NCBI GenBank assembly: GCA_021014945.1
Contig: MU266375.1
Coordinates: forward strand, 81,732-145,731
DNA length: 64,000 nt
Direction: 5' to 3'
Source: Leucogyrophana mollusca
Lineage: Eukaryota > Basidiomycota > Agaricomycetes > Boletales
The position numbers were made by a program, and so were the translations under genes. Below, in pieces: positions 10,773-22,633 of the stretch. The notes under the pieces are model-generated. The model saw nothing but the letters and a program-made list of their open reading frames with translations, had not been told where the DNA came from and searched no databases. The first letter of the stretch is position 1, and every line of letters begins with the position of its first letter.

Positions 10773-12382
10773 CTCGTCATCAGAGTTGGCTAGGCTCTTT
10801 GCCGAAAATTCGCGTTCCTGTACATAAAATGGAATGTCGAATTAAAGTGAAGCCTCACATTATGATGGTGGCACGAGTACTAACCATGTTCAGCACTGGC
10901 ATTTCCTTCGTGTGGTGATTCCTGTTATCGATGATAGCTTGTGGGGTGTTGCTTGGATGCAGTGGGTTGCAGGTAATGAGTGATTACGCTGACCTTTATA
11001 GCAATGGTGGTGCACCCCTCCCACCCCACTATGCCAAGTACCGTGGGCGTGAAGCTCTTCAAGGAGGTGTGCCGGTGATCTGGGATCCACTCCAATGCCA
11101 CACCCCTTCGTTCCGAGTGATAAGGAAAGAACTCACTAAGCATGTTTCCCCTGCGGTTTTAGACGCGCCCTTGAGGTAAGAAGGTATACCATAAACAGCT
11201 GCGGAAGGGGTAAGTTACAGCTATGCCAGAAGAAGGGAGTCTCATCAGCCTACGAGAGCAGTTGAGGATAAATCTGTCTAACAGTAAATATCCAAGCCAA
11301 ATCGACAGTCCAACTGCAAAAAAAGTTCTCCTTGGGCGAATGAAGTGGCCTGGGAAGCATGGCTGCGGATGCCTGTCGGTGGCAAACAATAGGGGCAAGG
11401 GGAAAGGGATAATGTCGACCTTGTTTTCCGCAGATCGGGCGAGACCCTTGATGATATGAAACACCATATGTCTTTAAAGGATGGGACGAGGTCACCGGTC
11501 CTATTTGTGAGTATGCACCCACTCTTTATCGATATACTATCCAGAGTACCAGGGTAAGATGGGACAAACCCTATTGCGCCTGACGAGGACACAGCCACCT
11601 CTTCGTTCGTCATTCAAAGGAACGTGCCTTCTCGCGTGGGTGGCAAATTAAAGGGGGGCGGAGAGCTGCATCGACCTGAAATAATTGAAAACCTAATCAA
11701 GGGAACAACGAGCCTTCAGAAGTATGGCACACAAAGTGGCAAATTAGAGGGGGATGGCACGGGGTGATACGCAATTCGAAATGTCCGTGATATCGACCCT
11801 ATCGGTAGCTGGTGCACGGAGACAACCGTGGACAGTTGATGCGAACAGGACGTGAAAACATGCCCTGGAGCAGGTGTTGTGGCAAATCAATCAAAATGAT
11901 GCTCGGGTTCTCTGCTATGCCAGTTGGATTGGTACATACCGTACATCCCATCCACATCTGAAGCATTGTGACGCACTTTTGGTTCGCGGTCGCTGTGAAA
12001 TGAAAAACTCTCACTGTGGAGCCGGTAAGCGGAGAAGCATCGCTCGCTGGATACACACCTCTAGCCCTCAGGGTCTGCAATTCGATTGTGGAAATAGTTG
12101 ACATTGAAGTTTAACTCATGCGCGCTCTTTATGACGGATGGCATGCGGAGGAGTATTGAGACCGTGCGGTATGAGAGATGCAGCAAACAATCGCGGACCT
12201 GAAGATCGTTGTAATATATAAAGGTTGGGGAGGTGTCTAAGCTTGGTAAAAGACAACCAGATCTGTCCTCAGTCTTGGTGTGGAGCATACTTCGTTGAAT
12301 ATACGCACAGGCAAGAATTGGTAGCGAACCAAGTAAGAAGCAGAAAAAGCGAGTGAGCATTCTTAACGCTAGCGTGGAAGTC
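10773..12382. other. Divergent intergenic of unit 2, no gene seen
   Basis: This is colinear with 4412-6149, including the CGCGCCCTTGAGGTAAGAAGG block and a TATATAAA box at 12215-12222. The open frames on both strands are shadows without family resemblance. Confidence 0.6.
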
Positions 12383-14025
12383 ATGGCTGAATTGCATTCC
12401 CTCCGTATTCGGCAGAGCAGCCCAGCGAGAGGAGCAAGTGGAAAGAAAGCTCTGGAAACGGGAGTATGTGGCACCTATGACGAACTCCCGCTCAGCCGTG
12501 AGTGTTCCTAGTGTCTGTGTGACATTGAAATCACCCTTTAGGCGCGTAGCACAACACGCGAGACAACAGAAGAACCCGCGAATTTGATGGGGGGGGGGGC
12601 TAAAGACTCACGACTGAAAATCAGCATCCGCACACTCTTGGGACAACACATGAAAGGACCGAACTGTGCACGCTCTCACCAGGATCCTGTAGGAGGAGGC
12701 AACGCTTCGCCTCCACACATCCGGGAGAACGCCAGTGTAGCCAAGTCCAATCTTCCATTGCTTAGGGAGCAAGAAGATAGCATCCAGGGAGGACAGGCTA
12801 CACCTGTTCCCAGGGCCGAGGTCCAAGGTGGAGCGGCGCTTTCGCGACTACTCGATCGCGGCGACAACCAGCGGCCGCCTCACAACCCAGAAATATCAGG
12901 CAGCTGCAGCGGTCCACTAAGATACTACTGCTCCTTCGCCAGCGAGTAGCCCTGGCAGATCTGGCGATGTGAACGTAGAAGGGCCACAGCTACAAGATCA
13001 AGCCGCCGCCGCCCCTCCAGGCACTGATCGGATCACCGACAGTACTAACATGTTTTCTGATACGTTGGTGATACCACGAAGTGCCAACGACGAACGTGGA
13101 CAAGGCGAGATGAAGGTAGAGATAAAGATCGAGATAGAGATCGAGAAATGGGAGGACAAGGATATCGTGTCCGTTGAGAGCGCGGATGGCAGGGCTGGGC
13201 AGGAACCTGACCCCAAGGCAGTGCATGACAAGCGGTATTTTATAGGAGAGACACGTTTGAATAGCGGCTCGAACCCGGGCGGCGTGGAAAAACTCGCACT
13301 GCGGAAACGGGTAAGCATGGTATCTGTGCCGCGGCTGTTGGTGTCTGAATGTTATTGGATCCCCAGAAAGGCCCAAGGACACGCGTGATAGTATTCGGCG
13401 AGAGCGGCGCAGAAAAGAGTTCCGGTCCTCAAGATGAATTAGGATGGCCAGAGGCAATCGGTGCCGATCGTCGTCACATGGGACCCGGTCCAGCAGACGC
13501 CCAATACACGGATCGCGCACAGCGTTTGCGGATAAATGGGGGCTTTCACTCTGCACAACGCCCAGCCATACAAGTTTTATCCCATATTCGGCCCCGATCC
13601 GTCCGAGCTGGAGAGACAATACTGTTGAAGGGGACGTCGACCTTCTCGTCTTCTACACCGAAGTGGATGAGTTCGAGAAGTCAGACACACAGGAGAGGTT
13701 GCAGAGGTTCTCTGATACATACGGTGGCGAGATGACCCCTGTCATCATTGTCCTCACGGAGATCGATGACAAAAAGTCGCTTGATGACTGGCGGAAGCGC
13801 CTCCTTGACCCACAACCAGGTAGTACCGTTGTCACCAATGCGACTTTCACATGCTATCCACGCGATGGTTCGGCAAAGGAATCTCGGACAGGGCAGAGGC
13901 TAATGAGGCTTATCGACGAACGTTGTCTCGATACTATCGCATCGAAGGTCGACGGGGCGCTGAAGTGGACGAAGTTCCTTAAAAAAACATTCTCTTCCTC
14001 CAAAACGAGCCAAAGGGGAGGATGA
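12383..14025 (+). pseudogene. Broken two-domain AIG1-like GTPase, unit 2
   Basis: The first exon equivalent (ATG at 12383, MAELHSLRIRQSS) and the GTPase exon (from about 13357, RVIVFGESGAEKSS) are recognisable by comparison with 6150-7595. Three kinds of damage are visible. The P-loop reads GESGAEKSS, so the invariant Gly before Lys is Glu. About 590 bp covering most of the first G domain is missing right after the P-loop. The later part is out of frame, with a TAA in the segment that reads CGK in the intact copy. The second-domain end (MTPVIIVLTEIDDKKSLDDW) is still open. Between the two exon equivalents lies about 0.8 kb absent from unit 1. It carries an open frame (about 12969-13312) that ends at a good donor in phase with the GTPase exon, so the ancestral gene may have had an extra exon. 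Confidence 0.75.
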
Positions 14026-14560
14026 GCTGGCGCCAGACGAGAGGGCCACCACAGCAGACAAGCAGAACGGGAACGGGAGTTTCAAAGTCATTCCCCGATC
14101 CCAGCCTAAAAGCTCTAAGTCGTTGGCTCGTTGCGAACCCGCCTCTAATAATACCAGGTTTAGCGTGTATGTAGCAAATTTTCGCCCAGTTGGATTTTAA
14201 AACTAGATCCATACAACAATCAGCAACGGATATGATGAACGGCTTGAATTTCCAATGGAAAGTACTGTACCGTTTCTACCAAGTCTTCGGTCAGAGATAT
14301 CGAAAACGCATTGCAATGGCGCATTGTTGAAATGGCCTCCTCACAGGCGAAATGCCCCTGAGAAAAAGGTGAATCCGATGGCCACGCGGGCAGGTTCCGA
14401 TCTCCGAAGTTCATGCACTTGACAGCGAGTCTTATTTAGCCTCCCGACGCGCTCAAAGAATTATAATAATAATCGCCAGCTCATCCACGTCTGCTTCACA
14501 TACACACCCTTCCTTTCCCAACCTTGACATCCAGCCTTCTTTCCAACCCCGTCCAGAGCA

Positions 14561-15681
14561 ATGGCCACCGCACAGAAATTCGACCCCAACACCGCGCAGA
14601 ATCTCGTCGAGGTGCGTTTTGCTAGTTCCTTCCCCACCCTGCCCCGCATTATGCCCTGCCACGCACGGCTCACACACACTCGCATCAGATCGAAAAACAG
14701 TACGTGTCCGAAGTCCTTCGGGCTCTTCACCCCAGCCACTAACAGCATGTGTGAAGATTCGCGGTGAAGGCAGTCGAACACGCTCAGGTATGTACGTGTG
14801 TATGTCGATCATGCCCGCGCACTCATCCGTGTGCTTCTCAGACGTACTGGAACCTCTTGGAGAAAGTTCCCCCACGGGATCTCAAGTTGTCCAAGTATGT
14901 TGATGCTCCCTACTTCTCATCCCAGTGTCCTTCTCCCTGGTTTCCTGCTATGTCCCCCCACTGAAACACCGACGACCCGCTCACCTACCCCATACAGACT
15001 CGATGACGAGATATACGAACACACTATGACCGCCTTCCCCGAGTTTTCCGAGGCGCCGCACGAGAAGCTTGTCAAGCTCGACGAGGAGTGGCTGAAGAGC
15101 GCAGACGGGAAGAAGCGGTGGAGGGAATTTATCCAGCCGTACGTGTCCGCCCTTATTTCTGGCCCAGCTACCGCACCCGTCCCCTACTCGTCCAAGCCCT
15201 ATCCAAACACCGCTCCAAACTTTTGTACTGACGCCTTGTTCTCTTTCCCCTTGCGAGCAGGTACGAAAACAGGGTCAAAGACTACAACTTCGGCTCGCTC
15301 ATACGTACGGACGCGAGGCTGGAGTATGGAGAGACGAACACGATATTCGGTTCGTTCCCGTACCTCGCGCTGACATGCGTCCATCGCTTCTAATGCCGCT
15401 CGGATCTCCAGTGATGCGCATGCAGTTTTATGCCATTGAGGTAAGCTTTGTCCTGATCACCATCCCCACCGTCTTACCTCTTCCCCGCCTGCACCTCCCT
15501 CACCCCATTCACCCACAAACGGCAATGCCTCGATACTAATACACCTCTCCCGCCGCGCAGATCGCACGAAACAGACTCGGCCTCAACGACGGTGCACACG
15601 AGATCGCCAAAGCCGACGCGGAGAAAGAAAAGGCGAAGAAGGAGAAGAGCAAAAACGCAAAGAAGGGCGGCAAGTCATAAC
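14561..15681 (+). CDS. PBDC1-family protein (yeast YPL225W homologue)
   Basis: Joining seven exons gives about 174 residues. It opens MATAQKFDPNTAQNLVE and then reads IEKQFAVKAVEHAQ, TYWNLLEKVPPRDLKLSK, LDDEIYEHTM, WREFIQPYENRVKDYNFG and VMRMQFYAIEIARNRLGLND, ending in a Lys-rich tail. This series of blocks is diagnostic of PBDC1 (polysaccharide biosynthesis domain containing 1). The yeast member YPL225W is reported to help fold translation elongation factor eEF1A, and the protein is cytosolic. Donor/acceptor pairs are GTGCGT, GTACGT, GTATGT, GTATGT, GTACGT, GTTCGT and GTAAGC to standard AG ends. One splice leaves an 11-base exon (ATCGAAAAACA) that encodes IEKQ. The gene is housekeeping in nature and marks the edge of the repeat-rich left end. 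Confidence 0.92.
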
Positions 15682-16656
15682 GCTGCGACCTCGTCCGCTG
15701 GCTGGCTCTAGGCACATACGTATGGATGGAATAGGAACCCAGGGATATTGTAACTGTTGGTGGTGGAATGTTGTACAACGACTCCGAGTCAGGTTTGAAC
15801 TTTGTATGGTTGTGGACGAAAAGAAACGGTTATCGTGCATTAAACAGCGAGCAGCATCAGAGTCAGAGTAATTACGCGTGGTGTCGACTTATCCGAATGA
15901 CGCACACCCCCACATCACCTCAACAGGTGGATCTTCACCAGGACATGTTGGGGCCCAAGACCGTGAGTTCGATGCTCCGACTGCAGGGAGTGGCTGTCAG
16001 TGCGTCTTGACTGCGATTTCGACCATAATGTGACACATGCCCTAGATCGCGTCCGCAATCCAATGAAACTGAACCGATGAACCCACTTTTCTCGTGAACA
16101 CATCGTCGGGCAAGAAATTAAGCGGTCAAGATCCCCAGCATTCCGAGTGCCGGGTATGGATCGAACGATACAATATTTCTGTCAAAGGTTGACGGGGTGG
16201 CTCTCCACCCCGTTACCGCGTTCTCTTCGTCAGCACGGAACCACAAATATTTCCCTTCGGTATACGGCCGCGGCTGTTTCAATCCAACTGCCACGCTGAC
16301 TCTGTTAGAGTTGAAGATGAGGACCGCGCGAGATGTCCGGTTGGGAGATGAGCTCTCATACAGCGTGAGGTGAGATGGGAGGCACTTCGTTGGTGTGCTG
16401 AGACGAGACGAAGTGAGAATATTTGTGAGTTAATGGAGTAAGTATGATATCCCAACACCGCCTGTCACAGTGAGTCCCAGCTGAGCCCTCCAAGTGCGCT
16501 TAGCATGCAAACAAGTGATGACTATATAGTACACGTGAAGAGGGAATAGTTACTCTCTTTGTACAGTACTACAACTAGCGGTTATAACTTACAAGGCTAG
16601 AAGAACCAGCCTCCGACCTACAACCTCCCCTTCACCCGAGCAAGTTGAAATTTGGT
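15682..16656. other. Convergent intergenic between PBDC1 and P450
   Basis: About 975 bp lies between two convergent genes. It contains the hairpin at 16192-16213 and no credible gene. Confidence 0.6.
16192..16213. other. Perfect 9-bp stem with 4-base loop
   Basis: ACGGGGTGG-CTCT-CCACCCCGT forms a GC-rich hairpin between two convergent 3' ends. It could affect transcript ends of either gene but has no demonstrated role. Confidence 0.5.
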
Positions 16657-18735
16657 TCAGTTGTACATATCAGAGGCCCTGCGGATCGTCTCGGCATGAA
16701 CAGAGGAACGAGGGGATATAACAGCCTTGAAATTAGTCGGCCGCCTGCGCATCTCCATTAGATAGGTACAAAACAACATGCAAAGTGAACGCACGAAGTC
16801 ATGCCAGAAGTGCAGTTGGTCAGGTCATGAGGAAGGTGCTGTGGCTCTCCTGTGGCTGGGTGGAGAACATCAAAACCCCACAGAATCCGAACCAGCCCGA
16901 TCCATATGGTCTTTGCGGCTAGATATTGTCCAGGACACTTTCTGTTATCAAGATGGGTTAATATTGTCTTCAATATGAGTGACTGTTTGGTTATGCTCAC
17001 CGACGTCCAAAGCCAAAGCCATAATGACCTTCAGTTAATTGAAGAGGCGTACATGAATCCTCGAGGAAGCGTTCCGGATTGAAAGTGAAAGCGTCCGGGA
17101 ACTCGGTCTCATTGTGATGCTGGAAACGAGGGTTTCAATAGCTGCCCGGGAAATGGAAAACAGGCTACGAACCATGTTCCATATGCAAGGGACAATCATG
17201 GTTCCTTTCTTGATCTGGATGTCGTTCAAGTCAGTAGAGCATAATGTATCATCAACTGAGTGCTAACGTGATATCCTTGATATTCATCGTCCGCGTCCGA
17301 ATAATGAGGAAAACCACCGGGTGCGGCAGGGGCCCATCGGAAGACTTCCTTCATCAACGCAGTACAATACGGTAGTTGCCCTAAATGGGCGAAAGAAGGC
17401 ATTGTCTTCCCATCGGACCCAAGGACCCTATCCAGTTCACTCTGTGCCTGCTTTTGTGTGTCGGGATACATCAGCATGGCTAAGAAGAACCACAGAACGG
17501 TGCTGGCTGTAGTATCGGTTCCTGCCTCAAAAGCTGAACCAGCAACTAATAGAGATGCCTAAGCATTACGCCGACGTACATCTTCACTGAGTTTGACGTA
17601 CCGTATGAGAGCTCGTCCAGGTCAAGTCCCATTTTCTCTTTCTGGTCCCACAGTCGCGCGGCGAAACATTCGAGCGCAATATCTCCATCAGCAATCTTTG
17701 ATTTGACTTCAAGCGCAAGGCGGTTGTATAACTGTTGCAAGTCAGAAGCGTGTAAAATATAAGACACTGGAGCTGCTTACATTCATCTCCCTCTTGTGTT
17801 TCTCTCGAGCTTGGGCACGCCACGGCGCAAGGAAATCCGGAAGATGGTCCAGCACCGGGAACGTGTCCACAATATGACTACCAGGATATGTATCCTTCGT
17901 GAAATTCTCCAGAATAGATTGAATAGCGTTGAGGTCCGCATCGTCGTCATCCAATCTTTTGCCGTAGCTGAGTGTAAATACCAAAGAAGCTGCAAAGCGC
18001 ACGGAATGCCGATACATCTCCAATGGACGTTCTAGGAGATCCACAAGGAGCTTCGAGGACTCCAGTTCTTGCATCGTTTCGTACGCGCCGACCACTACAA
18101 AAGAAATAGGATGTGTATCGCTGGGCAGATTGGAGGTATTTTCCCGACATACCTCTAGGTTGCAGCATCTGATGGAATGCGGCTCGATGTTTTTTGAGCG
18201 TGTCGCCGTATGGAAGGAGAACGAGGCGTTTGCCTTCCGACTGATACTTGCCCGCGTAGATCAGCGGCTTTCGAGATGAGTAGTTGTAAGAGCGACGTCC
18301 AAGCTAATGTTCGATCAGTTGCTGGTCAAACGATGAGGTGGGGCTCAGAGCAGACGCACCAGTTCTTCTGCATCCGAGCTGTTACTTAGGATAAGCAATT
18401 CATCACCTCCCAACGAAAGTCTAACGAGGGGGCCTGCAGCGTAAAACGAAAGTTCGAAAATGGCAGCCAAGTCGAACACCACACTACGCACCATAAATGG
18501 CCGAAAGCTTTTCAAAATACCGCCAGGTCCTGATAGTCGGCACTTGGAATGTATTACCAACTAGCGGCAGACCTTTAGGACCCGGAAACTGTCTTGCACG
18601 CTTCCGAAACGCGAATAAGTAGGTCAAGCAACATATGATGCAAACCGCCGTCGCCGTCCTGTAGGGAATCGTGGACTCGCGATAGGTAAGGGCTGGTATC
18701 GCGATACTTCCTAGAGGGCTTGTGATGGTATCCAT
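16657..18735 (-). CDS. Cytochrome P450 monooxygenase
   Basis: This is an intron-rich P450. It starts MDTITSPLGSIAIPALTY with a hydrophobic anchor (about residues 25-45), then the proline hinge RQFPGPKGLPLVGN. Further landmarks are the I-helix FEAGTDTTAST, the ExxR motif KEVFRW, the NPERF block and the heme loop FGFGRRKCPGQYLA, with the ligand Cys in place. The last exon is reached by a GTGCGT..GCGCAG intron and reads RPTNFKAVISPRSSVHAETI to the stop at 16657-16659. All landmarks are intact, so it should be an active ER-anchored monooxygenase. The RSYNYSSRKPL..YAGKYQS block is typical of basidiomycete families, but I do not assign a CYP number. It lies next to the left arm of the inverted module and is a candidate tailoring enzyme of the nearby pathway. 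Confidence 0.9.
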
Positions 18736-19877
18736 GATATAGAATGCTGCAGGTTAACCTGCAACATTGACTATTTAAGGCCCTTCGTAAGGAAGGCGGT
18801 CCATTGATGCGGCTTTTCGCTGATTACACTGCCATTGATCCCCCGTTGCATTGCCCATCCCAGCGCCATACGAGGGTAGGCTCGCCTTCAAAGGTTGTGA
18901 TGTCGAGCAGCCTCTTCGGATCATCTTGCGCGGACGGTACTGCCAGGCTTGCGTCGTCGAGAGTCACAGTGACGACTACGGGAGAGGTTCGAAGAATGCA
19001 ACAACGGAACAACGGAACAAATCTAACAAAATTGCGGATTAGACCAAAATTAGCCCAAGTCTGAAAATCCGTCCAAAAACGTGTGTGTTTCCGCCAGGAA
19101 TGGCCTTTATTCGCTTCCGCAACGAACGGAAGTGGGTCCTGGTGAACTTATGAATAACCTCTATGTATGGATAATGTATCAGAATGCACTCACTATAGCT
19201 AGCAGAGTGCTGCGGTCGTGTGGTTGCTAAGTGTACGGGAAGAGTCGCACAGACCCGTGTGCGCCCTGGGGGAGCTAGAGAGCCCCTGTCTTGGAAACTC
19301 AGGGAGCACTTGTACACCATACTGATCCCACACACACAGTGGTAAGTTGTTCACACAAAACCCCCCTTACTCGGGTGCCTTGACCTCGGGGACAATGTAT
19401 TTGATCGTGCCATCCAGCCTGGATCATTCATGGGTAAGCGATTTCAGGTGAACTTGATATGATGGCAACAACGGAACACCGTGGGTGCATTTGAAGGACG
19501 GTCTCAAGCTATTGGTGTATTCTGATAGGCACATCATTGAAGTTGAGTCCAGCGAGGGATATATAGAGTGATAATTATAATCAGTTACCGGTGCCGAGTT
19601 CTTTCCCAACGACAAGACACACTCAGTCTCGATCCCAAAACTGGCTTGACGGGCCTTAATGGGATCCAGCATTTCCCTTGGGCCTAACTTGGCCAGATCC
19701 GCGAAGCTAATTATGGGTGCGCTTTGCGGACGCGCCGACTCATCGTGAGGGATCAAGCAGGACGAAGTATGGAAGGAGCGAATACATTGGATCAAGTATA
19801 TACACACGGTGAAAACCCTTCGGTTTTTGTGTCGGCGGCCTACAAAGGTACGGTAATACGGGATGCGTCCGCGCTAC
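18736..19877. other. Intergenic between P450 and DUF6534 gene, no gene seen
   Basis: Next to the P450 start lie a 16-bp palindrome and a TTAAATAG box (about 18771-18778). Open frames at 19424-19807 (minus) and elsewhere lack recognisable domains. A short ACAACGGA repeat lies at about 18999-19018. Confidence 0.5.
18748..18763. promoter_or_regulatory. 16-bp perfect palindrome before the P450 start
   Basis: TGCAGGTTAACCTGCA lies 12 bp upstream of the P450 ATG, in its probable 5' leader. A perfect 16-base palindrome here could be a dimeric transcription-factor site; this is unproven. Confidence 0.4.
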
Positions 19878-21661
19878 TCAAACCAAGAATGGAGTCTTGG
19901 AGGCCGTGGTCCCGGTGCTCGACACGTCTGTCTTGGTCAACTCGAATTCATGGCCGTCGAAGCCTGGCTCCTCTGAATGAACCCTGCCCTGCAGAGACGT
20001 GAGATGGATTTGATAGCATAAGCGGGGACACGTACAGAAATGCCTCCGATACTTGTTTGCCCATATGAGGGCGGGTAAGTGTGATCCTGCTATTGCCAGG
20101 TAAGCTCACGCAAGATATCATACGGATAGGGGAATTACCTGGGATCGAGTGGTGTTTGCGGTCCCAGTTGTGTATCCCGTGGGATTCCAGGCTTTACGTG
20201 CGTTTAGTGACGACATAAGAGAGTTTGTGTAGAGTTTGGACAGCGGCAGACCAAAAGCCAGGTGCCTATTCCCAGGGGAACCCGTCAGTCAGAATATGGG
20301 TCATCAGTTAGCCACATACATAGTCGTGTTCTGTGGCACCGTTCAGCGGGAGAGTCCACAGTACTTTCGTTGAACAAAAGGTACTCACTGTAGAGACAAG
20401 GTATGCAATAACCACCCCAAGCGCACAGGTGGTTGTCAGCAGGCCGGTCTGCACAGTCACTTTGGCGACATAAATGAGCACTTAAAGAAGAAGGGGGAAA
20501 CTGAGAACGCACATCGAATTATCTTTCCGGTAAGGTTGTCCGTCGGCGCGAAACCTGTTCGACTATTTCTCTGTACGGCCAAACGTTGTTAGAAGAGTAT
20601 GTAACAGTCGCTGCATTCCAACTTACCAAAAACCATACGAGAGCCACGGTGATTATCGCGTCGGTAACCACGGAGCCCAACAACCAAAGTAAAGAAACCT
20701 GTTTGACCCGGTCTAACTCCGCGAACTGCTGCACGATGATTCCTCCTATCATCGTGCCGATACTGGCCACTGCCAGAAGACAGTTAATCAAAAACACAGC
20801 AAAAATGAAGTAAAAGTCGCTTACGCAGCTGCACCGAAGAAAGAAGAGCTATGACAATAGCCAGAAGGGTGTTCCCCGTGAGGACTCGAATTCGCCATGC
20901 AAAGAAGCATTGCACGACAAACGCCGTTATCCCCTAGCGCAGCAAGTTAGAACGCGAAGACAAACGAATGGATGAGTAGTACTGTTAAGACAGGATCTGT
21001 GCGACAGGTCGGGTCCATTCAGTGTTAGTGTCAGCAGCAACGGAGAACCTACAAGGAGTAATGCCTGTGGAACATAAAATGAGGCTCTTATGGTCTGATC
21101 CAAGAATAAAGAAAAGGAAAAGTACAGACCTAGGTTGGTGTACGCGATGGCATCGACATTGGCTGAGCCACTATCATCAGGACGTATTCTAGTGTGCAAT
21201 AATCACACTCACTGAAGTTGGTTACCAAGTAATTATATGTCATCTCCATCGCGAACGACGAACTCAGGGCGTCCAACACGAGGAGGAGCCATACCTGGGC
21301 ATAGCTTAGAACACCGGGATGCCAACTGAACGGCTCACTCACAACACATCTTACCCACAACTTATCGCTAAGTTGGTCGATCGATTAGGAGTGCGTCGCC
21401 GATATCAGACGGCAATCTTTACCTTTTGTAGCGCCTAGGAAGCAGATTCGCAATCGAGATAGTGAGCGCTTAATTTCCGTCAAAAACATGGTGCGCGCTC
21501 ACTCAAAATACACATAGCACTGCATGATCATGATCCCGAAGAGGAGAACGTTCATCATGGAGCCCATGAGGATTGGGCCGAGTCTGACCACGGCAATAAC
21601 GGTTAAACTATGCCAACGATATCGATGATATCGAAACTCACATTAGATCGAACGCTGCCAT
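19878..21661 (-). CDS. DUF6534 membrane protein, left-arm copy
   Basis: This is a basidiomycete multi-pass membrane protein. The first exon reads MAAFDLI, then LGPILMGSMMNVLLFGIMI..QCYVYFE (TM1). Later exons give VWLLLVLDALSSSFAMEMTY (TM2), NVDAIAYTNLG, VASIGTMIGGIIV (TM) and SLLWLLGSVVTDAIITVALV (TM). The DUF6534 signature follows: TDNLTGKIIR, VQTGLLTTTCALGVVIAYLVS, then LAFGLPLSKLYTNSLMSSLNAR. The C-terminus is ASKTPFLV. The topology is consistent with seven helices, and I find all exons without a break. The biochemical role of the family is unknown. The gene is divergent from the Dabb gene at 22634, with 972 bp between their starts. It is paralogous to the right-arm copy at 56010-57774, in mirror orientation. 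Confidence 0.85.
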
Positions 21662-22633
21662 GTCGGATAGAATGAGGGATGTAGACTTTGAAAGTGGCAG
21701 AAACGGGCGTGGGCGGGTTTAAGTAGGGGTCCGATGGCGTATCAAAAGGCACAAAAGCTACCAGGCAAGGAGAAGGCCATGCGTTCTAAACAGTGCTCGA
21801 AATACACAGCATGTGAAAATGGCGTCCCCCAATACATGGGCCTGGATCATTTGAGTGGTCGCCACGGAGGAACATCATGATGGTTCGGATACGCCGAGCA
21901 AGTTCTGACATTTGTTGATGCTGAGAACGTGCCGCGGTACCACCTGCGACCGTGCAGGCAGACTGTGATGGTCCACACTGTGACCGCATCAAGGCCCCGG
22001 GTTCTAAAATTAAGTCAATTGAGGTACAACCGCGCATGTTCTACTTCCCAACATTTGAATCGATCAGTCGAAGGAGAGTTGCAGGAGGCGTGTGTTTGAT
22101 ATTTCGTGGTTTCAGAGGTGAGTATAAACAAAAGGTTACGACAAAATATTACATAATTTTGTTTGGAGGATGATAAGCGCCCCTGCCCTTGCTCTTTGTT
22201 GGAAAGCGACTCTGCGCATCGGGTTTCTCTGGCCTTCATTCATGACCATCACTACGTTCTGATTATCATGTTTTGTCGAAGCTCGAGGTACTTCTCCGGC
22301 TCCCACCATCGCAGCGACTAGCTACCTTATCAGTGTTCGCCCTGGACCCGCACACCGCAAATACCCGTCCCACGGAGATCCGCCTTGAAGCTCGAATCCA
22401 AACAGGAACATCTGGCCTTGATTCCTGAGAATCCAAAATTCCGGCCTTACTGAGGCGCGCGGACGTACGGCCTAACTTGACGGCGATCGCCGGATACAGC
22501 CCAAACTCTTGCCTTGGTGTTTACAGTACGCTTTTCATATATATATAAAGCTTAACGACTTTGTTACCTACTGCTAGCCAGCACTCGCTCTCCCTTCACG
22601 TTCACGTCGATTTCACCTTCACCCTCACTCATC
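21662..22633. promoter_or_regulatory. Bidirectional promoter region, left arm
   Basis: This 972-bp spacer separates divergent DUF6534 and Dabb genes. It holds a TATA stretch (22538-22549), the palindrome CGGCGATCGCCG (22481-22492) inside an AACTTGACGG block, and an ATTCCTGAGAA block (about 22421). Both blocks recur at similar spacing in the right arm. Confidence 0.5.
22538..22549 (+). promoter_or_regulatory. TATA box of left Dabb gene
   Basis: TATATATATAAA lies 85-96 bp before the ATG at 22634. A pyrimidine-rich leader (CTCTCCCTTCACG and similar) follows, typical of well-expressed fungal genes. Confidence 0.6.

Larger units (their letters stand above)
8350..14310. repeat. Unit 2 of the approximately 6-kb direct duplication
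   Basis: This is colinear with unit 1: Myb remnant, minus-strand GTPase (9894-10772), shared spacer, plus-strand GTPase remnant (12383-14025) and the same 3' block at about 14220. Differences include an extra segment of about 0.8 kb between the two exon equivalents (about 12500-13330) and an internal deletion in the GTPase. Confidence 0.8.

Noticed and set aside
19424..19807. 127-residue minus-strand frame between P450 and DUF6534
   Set aside because: No recognisable domain, no intron pattern and no homologue in the other arm. Not supported as a gene.
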